Below, one piece after another: positions 25,711 to 38,735 of a stretch of DNA of 64,000 nt (within the stretch, counting starts at the first letter, position 1; every line of letters starts with the position of its first letter). Under the pieces are notes generated by a model. The model did no database searches and was not told the origin of the DNA. It saw only the letters and a list, made by a program, of their open reading frames with translations. The stretch spans positions 12,598,336 to 12,662,335 of the forward strand of contig NC_083340.1 of NCBI RefSeq assembly GCF_019175385.1, written 5' to 3'. The stretch is from Lycium barbarum. Taxonomy: Eukaryota > Streptophyta > Magnoliopsida > Solanales > Solanaceae. Position numbers and translations under genes: made by a program.

Positions 25711-26559
25711 TAAAATGTATAGTTATCCTCGGGGTGTGATATTGATGCCTCCAGCGGTCTTGGGAGATGCCTTCAGCTGTCTTTGGAAACTTAACAATGA
25801 TTCCTGCAAAGTTCAGAGTAAAATGGTTAAAACTGGTAAAGTATATGATAAAATAATTGATAAAGTATGGAGTAAAGTGGTGGAATAGCCGTCTGGTTCA
25901 TGATGTTGATGGTATCGTGACAGGCCAAATTTAGGACACGTAATCCTGATTTAATTCGCCTACAATCTCGTCAACCTACAAAAACAGGTGTATAAAGTTA
26001 TAAAATTATTTTGATAAAAAATAAATTAAAAGATAAGGTTGGAAGTAAAGCCGTATGGCTTTTGAGGCGAGGCCACAATGACCCTGATTGATAGACTTGA
26101 CTGTTGATCTCGCGATTTTAAGTTCCTGCACTCAAAGAAAAATTCTTAGTTTGGGAGGGGGAAGTTGATTCGTGTTGACTCGAAGCTTGACGTTGTTGGC
26201 TGCTCCATTCGTCTTATTTGTTTGGATCTTGTGACCTCCGTTCAAACCTCGGTAGATGAACAGTAGTGAAAATGATTGAAAGAAAGTGTTTCATTTAAAA
26301 AATGTATATGTAAGTGTATATATAAGGAAAGATATATATGTAAGTATATGTACATAAGGAAATATATATGTGTGAATATATGTATGTAAGTTGTAAAATA
26401 TTTCTGCCAACTTCAGATTGTGACACTTCTAAAGTAATTGGTCTATAATACTTCCTATCTGGTAGCCTCAATCTTGTCGATGTCCAACCGTTCTTTTGTC
26501 TATATATTTTCAAAATATGCCCCAGTTTTAGGTTCAGAAGGGTATGTTAAATTTATGTT

Positions 26560-26970
26560 GTGGTGTGACCGAACCTTATATAGGTTGCCTACGTATCCTT
26601 CCAGGGAATCAGGTCAGAACGTAGTTCGTAAATACATAAAACGGTCTAAAGTTTTCTAATAAAGGGACCGAACCCGATGTGGATTGCCTACGTATCCCAC
26701 CAAGGGAATCAGGTCAGCGTAGTTTTGTTATATCTATGGTAAAGGGTTTGTTGGATTTTATCTAGGCGTGATGGGTCTGTATGTTGATAGTCTTTGTGTA
26801 AGGATTTGTTTTTGAATTTTCTATTATAGCGCAACCGAACCCTATGTGGGCTGCCTACGTAGTTCGTACGCATGCAAAATGGGAAGAAAAAAAAAAAAAA
26901 AAACCTAGTATGACCGAGTCCCTATGTGGGCTGCCTACGTATCCACCGAGGAATCAGGTCAAGCGTAGTT
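26560..26970 (+). repeat. Dispersed GCCTACGTATCC repeats
   Basis: Four imperfect copies of a 45-75-bp motif, each with ACCGA(A/G)(C/T)CC, a GTGGGCTGCCTACGTATCC-like core and, in most copies, GGAATCAGGTCA followed by CGTAGTTCG. Related single motifs occur near 23467 and 23771. An A-run lies at 26888-26904. Confidence 0.85.
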
Positions 26971-27550
26971 CGTAATTGGTTGTTAAAGGAAAGGTTGCGA
27001 ACTAGGTTGTCTTACCTAATGTCGTCCTTTGATCTCTTCTTGGATTGCTAGCTTTCAGGCTTATGTTATCACCTATCGGCTATTTCAATTCTTTTGAGTG
27101 GAATCTCGTCTTGTCCCCTAGTTTCTTTGTTACTCTCTCGGGATGTATGTTGTCTCTTCGTTCATTTCATGTCACAATCGTAGAGTTGACAGATTTAATA
27201 ATTATAGTAGAAAATAACAATAATAGATGATTAAGGAAAATCATAAATGCATTCATAGTTTTCACGATTAAACTTCCAAAAGATGAAGCAAATCAAACAA
27301 AAGTTTTGAGCATGATTCAAGCCTTTAAAAAAAATAAAAGTTCACTACATGTTCAGTCTACCAAGACTCCCGGCGAATCGGGGACGGAGTACGAGTCCAA
27401 TTCTTCAGAGTCTCCCCTGGTTCGGCACCTCGTGTGGTAGGTGTCGATGTTGTGAATAGTTGTAGCAGTAATCTTCATGTGTGTTTGTCTTTGGATTGTT
27501 CACGGGAACGACAAAAGTTGATGATATGACCCTTTCCGCACTGGACTCCT

Positions 27551-29707
27551 TCAAATCTTGGCACCTCCGTGAGCAGGCAAAGGATTGTTGACCACATTGG
27601 GCTTAGCTTCAGCGAGCTGGATTACTCCTTCCTTAATCAGGTCTTCGATTTTGTTTTTAAGTCCATAGCAATCTTCAGTGGCGTGCCCAACAACTCCAGA
27701 GTGGTATGCACAGCGTTTGGAACCATCAAACCATTTCAGGATAGGCTCGGGAATTTTTCCCTCAATCGGTTGTATTATGCCTGCTGCTTTCATTCTTTCA
27801 AACAATTGAGCCAAGGGTTCAGCGATCTGAGTGTAATTACGGGTGTTTTTGATGTCCGGGTTTGGACGGGCTCTAGGTATAGTATGTGGTCGATTTTGGT
27901 AAGCTGGAGCTTGGTTGGGTTTATACGGACGTGGGTTTTGATGTGGAGGTGCTCGGGGTTGGTAGTAGTTAGCTTGGGTGTTGTAGACAGGGTAAGGGGG
28001 TAGTGGAGCTTGGTAGGGTTCAGGGTAGTGGTAAGGGTAGAAAGGTTGTTGTGGGTGGTTAAAGTATGGAACGGCTTGGCTCGGCTCATGCCCTCGGGCG
28101 TTCATGACTGCAGCGACATCTTCTTTCTTCTTTTTAACCCCGTTGATAGAACCAGATTGAATAGCTTTGTTTATTGCTTGTAAAGCAATAAGATCCTGAA
28201 TTTTCCCCGATTTGATTCCTTCTTCTAAGGCTTCTCCCATTCGAACAACTTCTGTGAATTTTTGTCCCATCATACCTATCATTTTCTCGTAAAATATGCC
28301 AGCCTGGCATTCAATGAAGGTAGCAGTCATTTCTCTATCATTCATCGGAGGTTGAACCCTGGCCGCTTCTGATCTCCAACGTAACGCATACTCGCGGAAT
28401 GTCTCAGCTACTTTCTTGGTTAACTTAGTCATGTAGACTCTATCCGGCGTGATATCAGTGTTAAAACTGAACCTGTCCATAAAGTCTTGCGCCATGTCAC
28501 TCCAACCACGCCATTTACGGACATCCTGTTGTGTATACCAAGTAAGTGCTTCGCCAGATAAGCTTCTTATGAAGAGTTTCATTCTTATGTTCTGGTCTCT
28601 GCCCACTCCAACCAGTTTGTCACAATAAGCCCTTAAGTGTGTATGAGGGTCGCCTGTTCCATTGAATGTATCAAATTTCGGCGGTTTGTAGCCTACGGGT
28701 AAATCGACGTCAGGTTGAACACAGAGATCTTCGTATTCTACACTCTTGATTCCCCTAGCAACTTGAAGGTTTCTCATTGCTTCTTTGAGACTATGGATCT
28801 CTTTTAGCAATATGTTATCTGCCCCTGCCTTTGCATCCTTTTCCATTTCCTCGTATTGATCTACCTCGGGTTGGAACCTGACCGTTATTGGATTGGTAAA
28901 GGCTTGTGTTTCTGCGGCATATACCGGAGGAACATATTGTGCATTAGGGGTGACAAAGTGTGCCCCGTGTATATGCTGGGTCGGATAAGTTTGGACGATG
29001 GGGGTGTTTTGGACAAGAGGTGGTGCGTTATAATTGGTGTTTATAGGTGGTTGATTTGGTGGGTTTAGAGGAGTGGTTGTGGGTAGTGGATTAGTGTTGG
29101 TGGGTAAAGGAACATAGGGAGTGTGAACTAGCGGTTGATTTGGTGGGTTGACGAGTGGTGGATTAGGAGTAGTGTAGGTAGTGTAGGTGGGTGGTTGATT
29201 TTGTGGAGGAGTATAGTTAGTGTAAGTGGGTGGTTGATTTTGCGGAGGAGTATAGGCGGATGATGGATTTGGTGGATTTGCGGGGGTGATCAGAGGTAAG
29301 TTGTTGCTGGTAGGTGCATTGTTTCGGGGAGGAAAATGCTCAGGAACTGGGGATTCGAGTGATGGGAAACGAGGTGGGTCTGGTGCAGTATTTGTAGGTT
29401 CAGAGGGTGGACTTTGGAGTGTGATGGATAAATTGGTCAAGTCCCTAACCTGATTTAGTTCTCCACGTAGATTCTCAATTTCTTGAGTCAGGCGGGCAAT
29501 ATGTTCATCCCGTTGAATAGCAGTTCCGTGTTCGGAAGTCTCGGGCGGATCGCTAGAGATCACAATGTTTTCCACACCAGTTGAAATAGATGCGGTTGCA
29601 TCAGACATAATAATTTCTTTTCCTTGAATAGCCCAACTACGTCGCGGTAATGATGATGTCTTTGACCTTGTGAGGTAAGGATGGTCAGCCAGCTCGAGTG
29701 TCAACAC
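27551..29707 (-). CDS. gag: Ogre/TAT gag polyprotein, copy 1
   Basis: An intact 718-codon frame starts at ATG 29707, about 1.1 kb inside the primer-binding site, and ends at TGA 27551-27553. Domains: an N-terminal basic segment (YLTRSKTSSLPRRSW); a heptad-like stretch IARLTQEIENLRGELNQV around residues 70-87; a long Pro/Thr/Asn-rich linker (about 100-270) with a doubled TPPQNQPPTYT repeat; the retrotransposon gag core (about 338-500) from GYKPPKFDTFNGTGDPHTHL through LSGEALTWY to FREYALRWRSEAARVQ; and a CAYHSGVVGHATEDC zinc-knuckle-like motif at about 664-678, as in TAT-lineage gags. It packages element RNA into particles. No protease or pol follows. It may still be translated, since the frame is whole and differs from copy 2 at a single residue. 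Confidence 0.93.
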   Translation of the reverse strand: MLTLELADHPYLTRSKTSSLPRRSWAIQGKEIIMSDATASISTGVENIVISSDPPETSEHGTAIQRDEHIARLTQEIENLRGELNQVRDLTNLSITLQSPPSEPTNTAPDPPRFPSLESPVPEHFPPRNNAPTSNNLPLITPANPPNPSSAYTPPQNQPPTYTNYTPPQNQPPTYTTYTTPNPPLVNPPNQPLVHTPYVPLPTNTNPLPTTTPLNPPNQPPINTNYNAPPLVQNTPIVQTYPTQHIHGAHFVTPNAQYVPPVYAAETQAFTNPITVRFQPEVDQYEEMEKDAKAGADNILLKEIHSLKEAMRNLQVARGIKSVEYEDLCVQPDVDLPVGYKPPKFDTFNGTGDPHTHLRAYCDKLVGVGRDQNIRMKLFIRSLSGEALTWYTQQDVRKWRGWSDMAQDFMDRFSFNTDITPDRVYMTKLTKKVAETFREYALRWRSEAARVQPPMNDREMTATFIECQAGIFYEKMIGMMGQKFTEVVRMGEALEEGIKSGKIQDLIALQAINKAIQSGSINGVKKKKEDVAAVMNARGHEPSQAVPYFNHPQQPFYPYHYPEPYQAPLPPYPVYNTQANYYQPRAPPHQNPRPYKPNQAPAYQNRPHTIPRARPNPDIKNTRNYTQIAEPLAQLFERMKAAGIIQPIEGKIPEPILKWFDGSKRCAYHSGVVGHATEDCYGLKNKIEDLIKEGVIQLAEAKPNVVNNPLPAHGGAKI

Positions 29708-30791
29708 GAATCAACTCTCTTGGGAATAAAATAAAAGAAACATAAAGTATAAATGATGTTAGTCTCATGAACATCTCTAGGTAAAGTCAAGATCACGTAA
29801 AGTCAAGTAAGACATGTAGCAAATAATTCATCAAATAAAGTCAAATAAGTTGTCAAACAAGTATATCAAACAATAACGCGTCCTAATATGCATGTGACCT
29901 CTTTGTGCCAGAGGTAGGCCTAACGTTTGTTTGAAGGGTAAAGTGTGCCATAATATGTCATCCCGTTGCTTTGATTAATTAAACAGATTCTATTTCTCAA
30001 ATAAAGTACAAGATAATGTAATATTTATTACATGTCAAATGAATACAACATAAGGTGTTTCCTAATCTAAATAAAGTAAATAAAATTTCTATGCCTAACT
30101 TCTAGTTCCATTTGTGATGCCCTTCGTCATTTGTTGTACTCCGACGCAAATGCATACCTGTCATAGAAACGTCAGTCATTCCCTCTTTCCTAAAGTTTAA
30201 TTAATTAGAGCAAATAGTCAATATTTAGGCACAATTATCCTTCAAACATGCATATAAAGTATGATTGGTGTCATTCGGGGTCGTGAACCCGCTTGGACGT
30301 TTGGGTAAAGTCGTCTAATGGGTTTAATACACCAAGGGTATTAAACCTCCTAGGTCATAAAATGTATGCTCTTAATAAAGGGTGTTGGTTTAGCTCTATC
30401 TTAAGCTGACTAAGAGTTGGCTTCCTATGACACAAGGTTCCCCCAAGCGGACAACTTGGGAGTGGAAAGTCTGTGGTCGTCGACTGCACCGCCGATCGAC
30501 TAAATCCACAAGATCGATCCAACTAAAAGGTAATTTAATAGTGAACGGGCGCGAACCGCGAAGCCGTTTTGAGTGTGTGAATATGTGTGAGTTTTCCAGG
30601 AGTGGAAGAAATATAAACGGAATGACAGTTTATCAAAGCAGTAACACATAAACAGTTTATATCAAACAAACAGTTTATATCAAGCAAACAATTAATAGCA
30701 TGTAAAAACAGTTAACAAACAAATAAAGTAATTAAAATAAGCACACAAAACCTATTTAAACTAAGTCCGTTATGGTTAGAACCTAAGTAAT
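29708..30791 (-). other. Untranslated leader of internal copy 1
   Basis: About 1.1 kb between the primer-binding site and the gag start, AT-rich and with stops in all frames on the coding strand. It holds short imperfect repeats of an ACAGTTTATATCAA motif near 30625-30690. Packaging or dimerisation signals would be expected here, but I cannot identify them. Confidence 0.7.
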
Positions 30792-30809
30792 TCCCCAGCA
30801 GAGTCGCCA
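30792..30809 (-). other. Primer-binding site, copy 1
   Basis: The coding strand reads TGGCGACTCTGCTGGGGA, three bases after the LTR end. This matches the arginine-tRNA primer site known from Ogre elements. Confidence 0.9.
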
Positions 30810-30812
30810 AGC

Positions 30813-30849
30813 TGTCACACCCCCTTTTAACCCGGTGGAGTCGCCAAGC
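30813..30849 (-). repeat. 37-bp LTR-end extension, copy B
   Basis: Same structure as 17757-17793, here directly abutting the genuine primer-binding site. Two GAGTCGCCAAGC blocks therefore occur 37 bp apart, one real (30801-30812) and one inside the LTR. Confidence 0.92.
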
Positions 30850-33800
30850 TGTCACACCCCATTTTAACCCGGGTTAAAGTAGAAGTATGACGTATTGGAG
30901 ATTCCTGTTATTTTGTTTGTTTTGTTTAAAGGAGTCGCCACCTAATTATTCATGGTGAATTAGGACACCTAAAGTTTATTAAAGTTATGTTTAAAGTTAA
31001 CTCTGTTTAAGGTCTGCGAAACTTAAGATTCTAGGTAAGGGTTCAATTAGTCTAAAGGGAAGGTATTAGGCACCCTTTAAGACCCATTAACAATGGTTAA
31101 CCGACCGGACTAAAAATTAATTAGGCTAAATGTAAATATAGTATTATAGAAAAAAGGAAAGCAGTTTTGTAAGTATGGCTAAAGTTATAGATAGATATGT
31201 AAGAATGTTATTTAAAATAGAACTTGTAAAAATAATAATAATTTGTATAAAAGAGTATTTTATAATGTTGTTTTGAAATACGACTTATAAATGTTGTTAA
31301 GATTTTAAACGAAAGTAAAATGATATTGTTTAGAATGATATTTGTGGAAGACATAATAATTTTGCGTAAAAGAGGAAAATGTTAAATGATATTTAAGGAT
31401 ATTGTTAAGTCCCTAAATAAATAAGTAAAAGTATAGTAATGTTATCCAAAAAAATAAGATTTGTAGATAAACTAGGATGATTTTCCTATGAATAATAATC
31501 TTTTAAAAAAAGGTAATTTGACGCAAAATGATCTTTAAATAAAATGATATTATGTGAATGTAAATGTCTAGACTTATGTTCTTAAATACAACGAAAAGGC
31601 CATGACTTTCTTTCATTTTCTCATTTTTTATTTAATAAATTTGACTAAAAATATGTATAATTCTTGAAAATGTATTCATAAAATATACTTGAATTTATAT
31701 TTACATCTATCGAAAAATATATTGCATTACAATGTGAGTTCTAGAAAATTGTTTGTAACGTGATATAGAGCGAGAACGGACATAGAATATACATTTTTAA
31801 TTTTTTCTTGAAATATTATAAAGACATGCTCTTGAAAATCAATAACAAGAAAACAAGTGAAGCTTATGGGATTGATCGGTTTTCCTTAAATTAATTAACC
31901 ATTGTTAAACTAAGCCCCACTATTTTGTTAAAATTCATCTGAATTAGGAAAATAAAATAAGATGTTAGTCATACAAAGCAAATAAAATATACAGCAATAA
32001 AATAAAGAGAGTAAAAGAGTAAATGGGTTTGGCCCATTTATTAAGGCCAACAGCTGCAAACTCTTCATACTATTGGGCTTCGGCCCAGATTTATATATTG
32101 CTGCCGACAGGGGGTGGACACGAGAGGAGTCATGTTGGGCTTTAGCCCAACGCCAAATGCGGAAGGATATGACGAGTCGCTTGGACTCGTATGCGAGATG
32201 TCGTGCAAAAAAAAATGAAATGAAAAAGATTAGTATATAATCGACGAATAAGACTAAACACGTAAAATATACCCTCAAAACAGTATAGCAAACACCAACA
32301 GCAATCTCGTCTCAAAATTTGCACTAAAGCAAAGAATCAGTCTAGCTGATTATAGCAAACACTTTCTCTCACGTTTCCTAATAACCAAACCCAATGATTA
32401 TAAAACTGAAAAGATGATATTTTTTAACTAATGCTCGCCAGGAATGTAACTGGAAGCTATGTGTTTGAGGGGGATTATCTTAGGCAAATTATCCTTATCT
32501 TAGCAGTACATCAAGAAGAAGAGAAGGGAGGAATAGAGGCACAGACATGTCCTTCAACTTATAAAATAGTATTTAACTTTAAACCTCAATTATCATGGAG
32601 AATGTTCAATTCCTCTAGACAGAGACAACTGATCAGGGAAAGAGGAAACAATGAAGGACCAACAGACATAGGTTATGCAGTTTAAGGACTTAATGTAATC
32701 ATACAAAATTCATAGTTAAAGTTCCTTCCCTCATTTCTTTTAAGCATGGTTGTGTTCACACTTATCATACTTATTCTTATACAAGTTTTCTCTTTTGAAG
32801 GCAATGACTAAACATAGTTGAGTCCAATACCTATGTTTCATACACACATAGAACAAACTTAACCAATGCACAGCAAGGTCTTGATTCGGAAAAAACAGTT
32901 TTCCCTATGCAATGCACCAAAATTAAACAAAAGAGTTCTACTTTACCAATTTGCATCATAAATGTATATCGTTATAACTGCATAATGTCCATCTGCATCT
33001 TACAGGATGTTTGGGAATTACTAAAGCTTAGAATAGCACATAATTACTTTGACGCAGAGCTGACCAATTTAATAACTCATAACGATAGTTAATAAAGCAC
33101 ATTCTTGCATATTTAAAGCCTATTTAAGTACTCAAAGATCATACTGCTTTGATACAATTCAAACTGGGAAATAACCTCATATTTAAGAGAAGAATGATCA
33201 CTATTAAAAGCAGCTCTTTAGCCCCATATGTGTACTGGGTATACTTTCATATACGCATCTTAATATATACATGATGGTTTCTATTCATGTAGTAACCAAT
33301 GATAATAAGTTTGTTATAGCAAAGTCATTATGGGAAAATCATAAACTACTCATGAAATGTGAAGAAGCAAGGTTAGATAGAACAGTTACTATTTGAAAAT
33401 TCTTTATTGGGTTTGAAGACGAATATGTGAAAGATTTAAAGCTCAGATTTCAAAGAGAAAAAGGCCTGGAAGTGAGATTTGAAACACAAGTTGAATTTAA
33501 GGTGAGAGGAGACAGTGCTAAAATTAACCATACAGTGGGTTCTATTAACATGGTTTCCCACATCCTTAAGAATAAACAAAAATACATTATAACTCGACAA
33601 AGCATACTTTCTTCTTTTCTTAATGATCAATCAAACAGGCAACCTGTTAACTTCATACCTAACTTAATTTTGATCTTAATGATCTATGGCCTCTGTTATT
33701 CTAGAATGCAGATCAAGGCAGCAGCTTTGCTAGCTACGGTTGAATCAAAACAAACAGGAATCCCAATGTTAACATGCTAACGCGAGTATAAAGAAGTAGA

Positions 33801-35492
33801 ATTGAAAGAAATGGAAAGAAGGGGAAAATTACTAAACCAGTGGCCTCAACTTAGCAAACTAAATTAATGCGTAAATATGCTCAACTGAACCAGACAAACT
33901 CAATACAGGGGATAAGTCTGATATGCAGTGGTTTGATTAACTAGATTGGACTATCATTTAAGTACACCTAAATGAGCTAATTTCCATGTTCGACTAGTTC
34001 AACCTAACATGAACATGTTTATGAAAACCGAAATGTAAGTAGCTTGAACTAGAAAGGGATCAAGTAGACTGAACATGCACAGTTAACATGCTGAGTTTCA
34101 TGTTTAAAATATACAGATTACACTAATACAAGTAAGTTGTATCATACAGGCAATCCCAACGAACTTATCGCGAAAAACAGTCCATGAACACAACAGTTGA
34201 AGCTAAATCAAGTTCGTCGTTGTTTTGAATAAGCGAATAGTCATGTGATGATGCAGGGGATATTTGTCCTTTTAAAACAGTCGTAGGTAATGTGAGATAT
34301 GTTAATGGATATTGCTAACCACATAGAGGGGAAAAAAAACTGAAACTCGACTGAACATAATAAATGTGCTAATCAGGATATGAATACCATGCCAAACAAG
34401 TAATGAGATTGACCCATGTTGATTTTGAACCTATTTAAACATACTAAAACAGCAGATACGCAAGTTTAGACCAGGTTGTAAATGGTAAAGTGGTCAAAAT
34501 GCCATACAAGAATGGTAGACAAGCAAGGCTGTTTATACTAAGAGTGCATATAATCAAATAAAATTTCACATAGACTCCTAATTTAGGGACAGTTATGTCA
34601 AAAACTCACATGGTCTAAATCAGTATTCAAAACAGTCATTTTGAGTCAATCATTTGAACAACTAAATCAGATTTTTATCTAAGTATGATAGCAGAATAAT
34701 CAAGTTGACATCCAGTACATATTAAGGCAAGAATTATATCTAAATGTGTTAATGCCTATCATAATTTTCTAACAGAACCTACCACATACATAACTAAATA
34801 GGGAATGCAACTAACAATTCAAAGCAGATTATATTCATGACAGGACATATTCTTTGAAAAAGATAGAGTAAAAGAGAGGTAGTGTCGGCCTGTTCTAATC
34901 ATATACATAATATACTCAAAATATACACACCATGGTATGTATATCATATGTATATCGAATGTATATCTTTTCTTATCTTGATAATCCACTGTATATCATA
35001 CGTATACTCGGTTTTAAATGTGTCCTAAGTTCTGGAAATTCCGTCTTACGCATCCGAATTACAATGGGCAATTTTCAAATTCAATTAACGATTAATAACC
35101 TATCCTAACAGCTCCCAAACATCAAACAAATAACGCGACGACAAAGAAACTACATAATCACTAAACATACAGTAGAATAAACTAAAATATTAACCCAAAC
35201 AGAAGCTAAAGACCATGAGTAATAAATGTATCGAAGTTTACCTCTTGCGAGTGCAGTGAAGTGAGGCGTCGACGGCGTCGAATCTACTCTCTCGTTATGA
35301 ATAGACCCGAACCTTGAGCCAAACGAGTCCGAATGAAAGTATTCCGGATTTTTTGTGAACTAAAGTTTTGTATTCACTTTCGGGCGAATTGAATAAAATG
35401 CTAGAAAGTAGAGAGTAAGGATTGCTATTCAACAGTGTTGTTTTCTGTTTATCACCAAAAAAATCCTCCCTTATCTCCTCCCAAATTCGGAT

Positions 35493-35516
35493 TATTTATA
35501 GTATTGATTAGGGTTT
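35493..35516 (-). promoter_or_regulatory. Putative LTR B core promoter
   Basis: Same telo box plus CTATAAATA arrangement as in LTR A (TATA at 35493-35501). It lies 5' of copy 1 gag in element orientation. Confidence 0.5.
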
Positions 35517-36335
35517 AAGGGCAGAGAAAGAAGAGCGTGGGAGAGAGACGAAAAGGGGAAACAGGAGCGTGAGGCGTGGGGGACAAAGTCGAAGTGGGAG
35601 TCGCAGAAGCGTGGGGATGGCAGAACGAAGTGGGGGACAGGGGAGTGTGGAGGTGCAGAGGGAGCACGTGAGGAGAGGAACGTGGGTGTGAAGAGGAATG
35701 GGGGCGGCGATGGTGAGTTTGAAGAAGAAAAGGAGAAGAAGAGATAGAGAAGGTGAGATGCGGCTGTTGAAGGGAAAGAGAGAGAGAGAGAGAGAAAGGG
35801 ATTAGGTTTAGGGGGAAAAAATGGGGATTGGGCCGGACCGGGTCGGGTAATGGGCTGGCCAATAATTCGTTTGGGCCGGTCTATTAATTTAAATATGGGC
35901 TGATATAAATGTGGGTTGGCGTATTAAAATGTGGGTTGTTTATTTGGGTAGGAAATAATATTGTATTGGTATTTTGGGCCATTAATTTGGCTGAAAATTG
36001 TTGATCCTTCCTCCGCTATTTAATTATTTTGGGCTTCCAAATTAATAACTAGTACAATATTTATTATGTGAAGATAAACAGTAATTAGTATATAGAAAGT
36101 AAGGATTTTACAAAGTGTTGTCTTGTAATTAATTTAACGAATCCGAACCTGAAACGAAAACGATGACTAACCATTTAAAATTTGTGATAAAGTAATGCTC
36201 ATAATGTTGAAAATAAAAGTGGCGATGTTAATAGTAGTAGCGATAAAATATTGTGAAAAATAAAGTATTTAGCTTGTCAGTAAATTTAAAACCCGGGTAA
36301 ATTAAATAAAAGAGGGACAAAATTGGGTGTCAACA

Positions 36336-36348
36336 GATGCCCCTCTTC
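36336..36348 (-). other. Polypurine tract of internal copy 2
   Basis: The coding strand reads GAAGAGGGGCATC next to the LTR B start, identical to copy 1. Confidence 0.85.
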
Positions 36349-37368
36349 GACCGGAGATGATGTAAGAATCTTCGGGCGAAGAAGTTGACGTAGTAGCCAA
36401 TTTTGTTTGGACCGACGAATATGAGTTTGTAAGAAAGTACGGTTTAGGAAAATTGATGGAAAATATGATGAGGTTCGAAGGAATTATGGAAAATTATGGC
36501 TAAATCTTAGTTTTGAGTTGCCTACATACCTAGGGTTGCACTAAGGCCATGTCTAGTTCGAAAGTTTTTGTGGATTCACAATCTAGCGGGGTGTTGTAGA
36601 CAGGTGACGAGAACGTTCAAGAATAGAACATATGTTTATAGCCTCCTAATTATAAATGTGGTGCACAACACACCCATAAGTAGGACTCTACTAGACACGA
36701 TGTAAATTTCTCGAAACATGCCCCAGTGTTGAGTTATGGAGACGCTGGGGATGTAGAAAGGAATATGAGATTGTGAAAAGAGTTGATTGAAATAGAGTTT
36801 TAGTGGGAAATATGGAAGAGAAATTGACCTACGTATCACGTGTTTGTGCACATAGGCGGAATTGAGTTCGAGAGTAGATTCGTGACCCTTGCTTATGAGT
36901 TTGATATTCCTCTTCAGCAAATTTTCCCCAGTTCACTGCGTAAGATAAAGTTCCACGTTGTGTTGCGACCCTGCAAGTTGTATTTTCTGCCAAAACTGAA
37001 ATTCATGTCAAAATTAGTAATAAAGTTGAAAGTGTAAAATTACAAAGAGTGTAAATGATATTAAATATGAGTGTGAGAATGAAGATGAAGCCGTGTGGCC
37101 AATGTTGTCTTTGGTTGTCTTCAGGGACTTGAATGAATGTGTGATGCGTATGCCGAGGATGTGATAAGTTCTCTAGTTGCATTTGAAGATGATAGTGATA
37201 AGGTCTCCCCGGCTGTCTTCCGAGACTCGATGATAACTGATATCTGCGAATTTTAAGGTAAATTCATTAAAGTGATAAAGTAGATGATGAAATAAAGGAA
37301 TGAAGTAAGGAGTAAAATAAGTGTATAGCCGTTTGGCTTCATGCAGGTGAGGCCGTGTAGCCATGCGA

Positions 37369-37881
37369 TGTCTCCGGTTGTCTTCGGGGACTTGATGAGA
37401 TGTCTCCGGTTGTCTTCGGGGACTTGATGCTATGTCTCCGGTTGTCTTCGGGGACTTCATGATATGTCTCCGGTTGTCTTCGGAGGCTTAATGATATGTC
37501 TCCGGTTGTTTTCGGGGGACTTGATGCTACGTCTCCGGTTGTTTTCGGGAACTTGATGCTACGTCTCCGGTTGTCTTCGGGGACTTGATGCTACGTCTCC
37601 GGTTGTTTTCGGGGACTTGATGCTATGTCTCCGGTTGTTTTCGGGGACTTGATGCTATGTCTCCGGTTGTCTTCGGGGACTTGATGATATGTCTCCGGTT
37701 GTCTTCGGAGGCTTAATGATATGTCTCCGGTTGTTTTCGGGGACTTGATGCTGCGTCTCCGGTTGTTTTCGGGGACTTGATGCTATGTCTCCGGTTGTCT
37801 TCGGGGACTTGATGCTACGTCTCCGGTTGTTTTCGGGGACTTGATGCTATGTCTCCGGTTGTTTTCGGGGACTTGATGATA
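37369..37881 (+). repeat. 32-bp minisatellite, 16 units
   Basis: Same array as 24313-24856 but with one CTGCG-type unit fewer and one extra G in unit 5, giving 513 bp. This accounts for most of the 33-bp difference between the two repeat periods; an A-run near 39911, two bases shorter, supplies the rest. Confidence 0.97.
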
Positions 37882-38068
37882 ATTCCTGTAAAGTTCAGGA
37901 TAAAGTTGTCAAAAATGGGTAAAATAAATGATAAAGTAGAGGGTAATGTCATAGTGTAGCCGTCTGGCTTATGCATGTGAGACTGTATAGCCGAATGATG
38001 CCCCAGGTTGTCTTCAGAGACTCGACGCCAATCCTGTAAAATTCAAGATAAATATGTGAATTCTTATT

Positions 38069-38735
38069 TTATGGTAGAATGACCCAATATGTCCTATTTT
38101 AGGGTGGACGAACCCAAGTATCCTATTTTAGGGTGGAAGAACCCGATATCCTATTTTAGGGTGGAAGAACCCAATATGTCCTATTTTAGGGTGGACGAAC
38201 CCAATGTATCCTATCTTAGGGTGGAAGAACCCGATATGTCCTATTTTAGGGTGGACGACGTCAAGTATCCTATTTTAGGGTGGAAGAACCCGATATGTCC
38301 TATTTTAGGGTGGACGAACCCAAGTATGTCTCCGGTTGTTTTCGAGGACATGATGCATATGCCGTGTGAGGCATTTAAAGAAATCATATCCTATTAAAGG
38401 CGGACGAGCCTAAAGTGTCCTATTTTAGGGTGGACGAACTCAAGCATGTCTCCGGTTGTTTTCGAGGACATGATGCATTTGCCGTGTGAGGCATTTAAAG
38501 AAATGATATCCTATTAAAGGCGGACGAGCCTAAAGTGTCCTATTAAAGGCGGACGAGCCTAAAGTGTCCTATTAAAGGCGGACAATCCTAGAGTGTCCTA
38601 TTAAAGGCGGACGAGCCTAAATGCTGTGCGTTTGTGAACAATGATGTTGTCCCTTTGTCGGGCATTTAAAATCAGTAGTGCATATGCAATGCGATGCTTT
38701 TGAAAAAATGATGTCCTATTAAAGGCGGACGAGCC
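38069..38735 (+). repeat. Two related minisatellites, copy 2
   Basis: Equivalent of 25044-25710, with the same unit order and no length change that I can see. Confidence 0.95.

Larger units (their letters stand above)
23280..27550 (-). other. Noncoding 3' internal region of copy 1
   Basis: A 4.3-kb stretch between gag and the polypurine tract, where a complete Ogre element would be expected to carry pol. I see no reverse transcriptase, integrase or protease motif on either strand. It holds three families of short tandem repeats (listed separately). Just past gag a 41-codon minus-strand frame at about 27350-27481 could be a coding remnant. Confidence 0.8.
30813..36335 (-). repeat. LTR B (central LTR)
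   Basis: A 5,523-bp copy shared by both internal regions, including the 37-bp extension 30813-30849. It is nearly identical to LTR A. It would act as the 3' LTR for copy 2 and the 5' LTR for copy 1. Confidence 0.95.

Noticed and set aside
27350..27481. 41-codon minus-strand frame just after gag as a pol or accessory remnant
   Set aside because: It is too short and shows no motif. Noted only as a possible coding relic in the noncoding 3' region.
27569..28003. 144-codon plus-strand frame opposite gag (also at 40592)
   Set aside because: A shadow of the codon structure of the minus-strand gag; no independent support.
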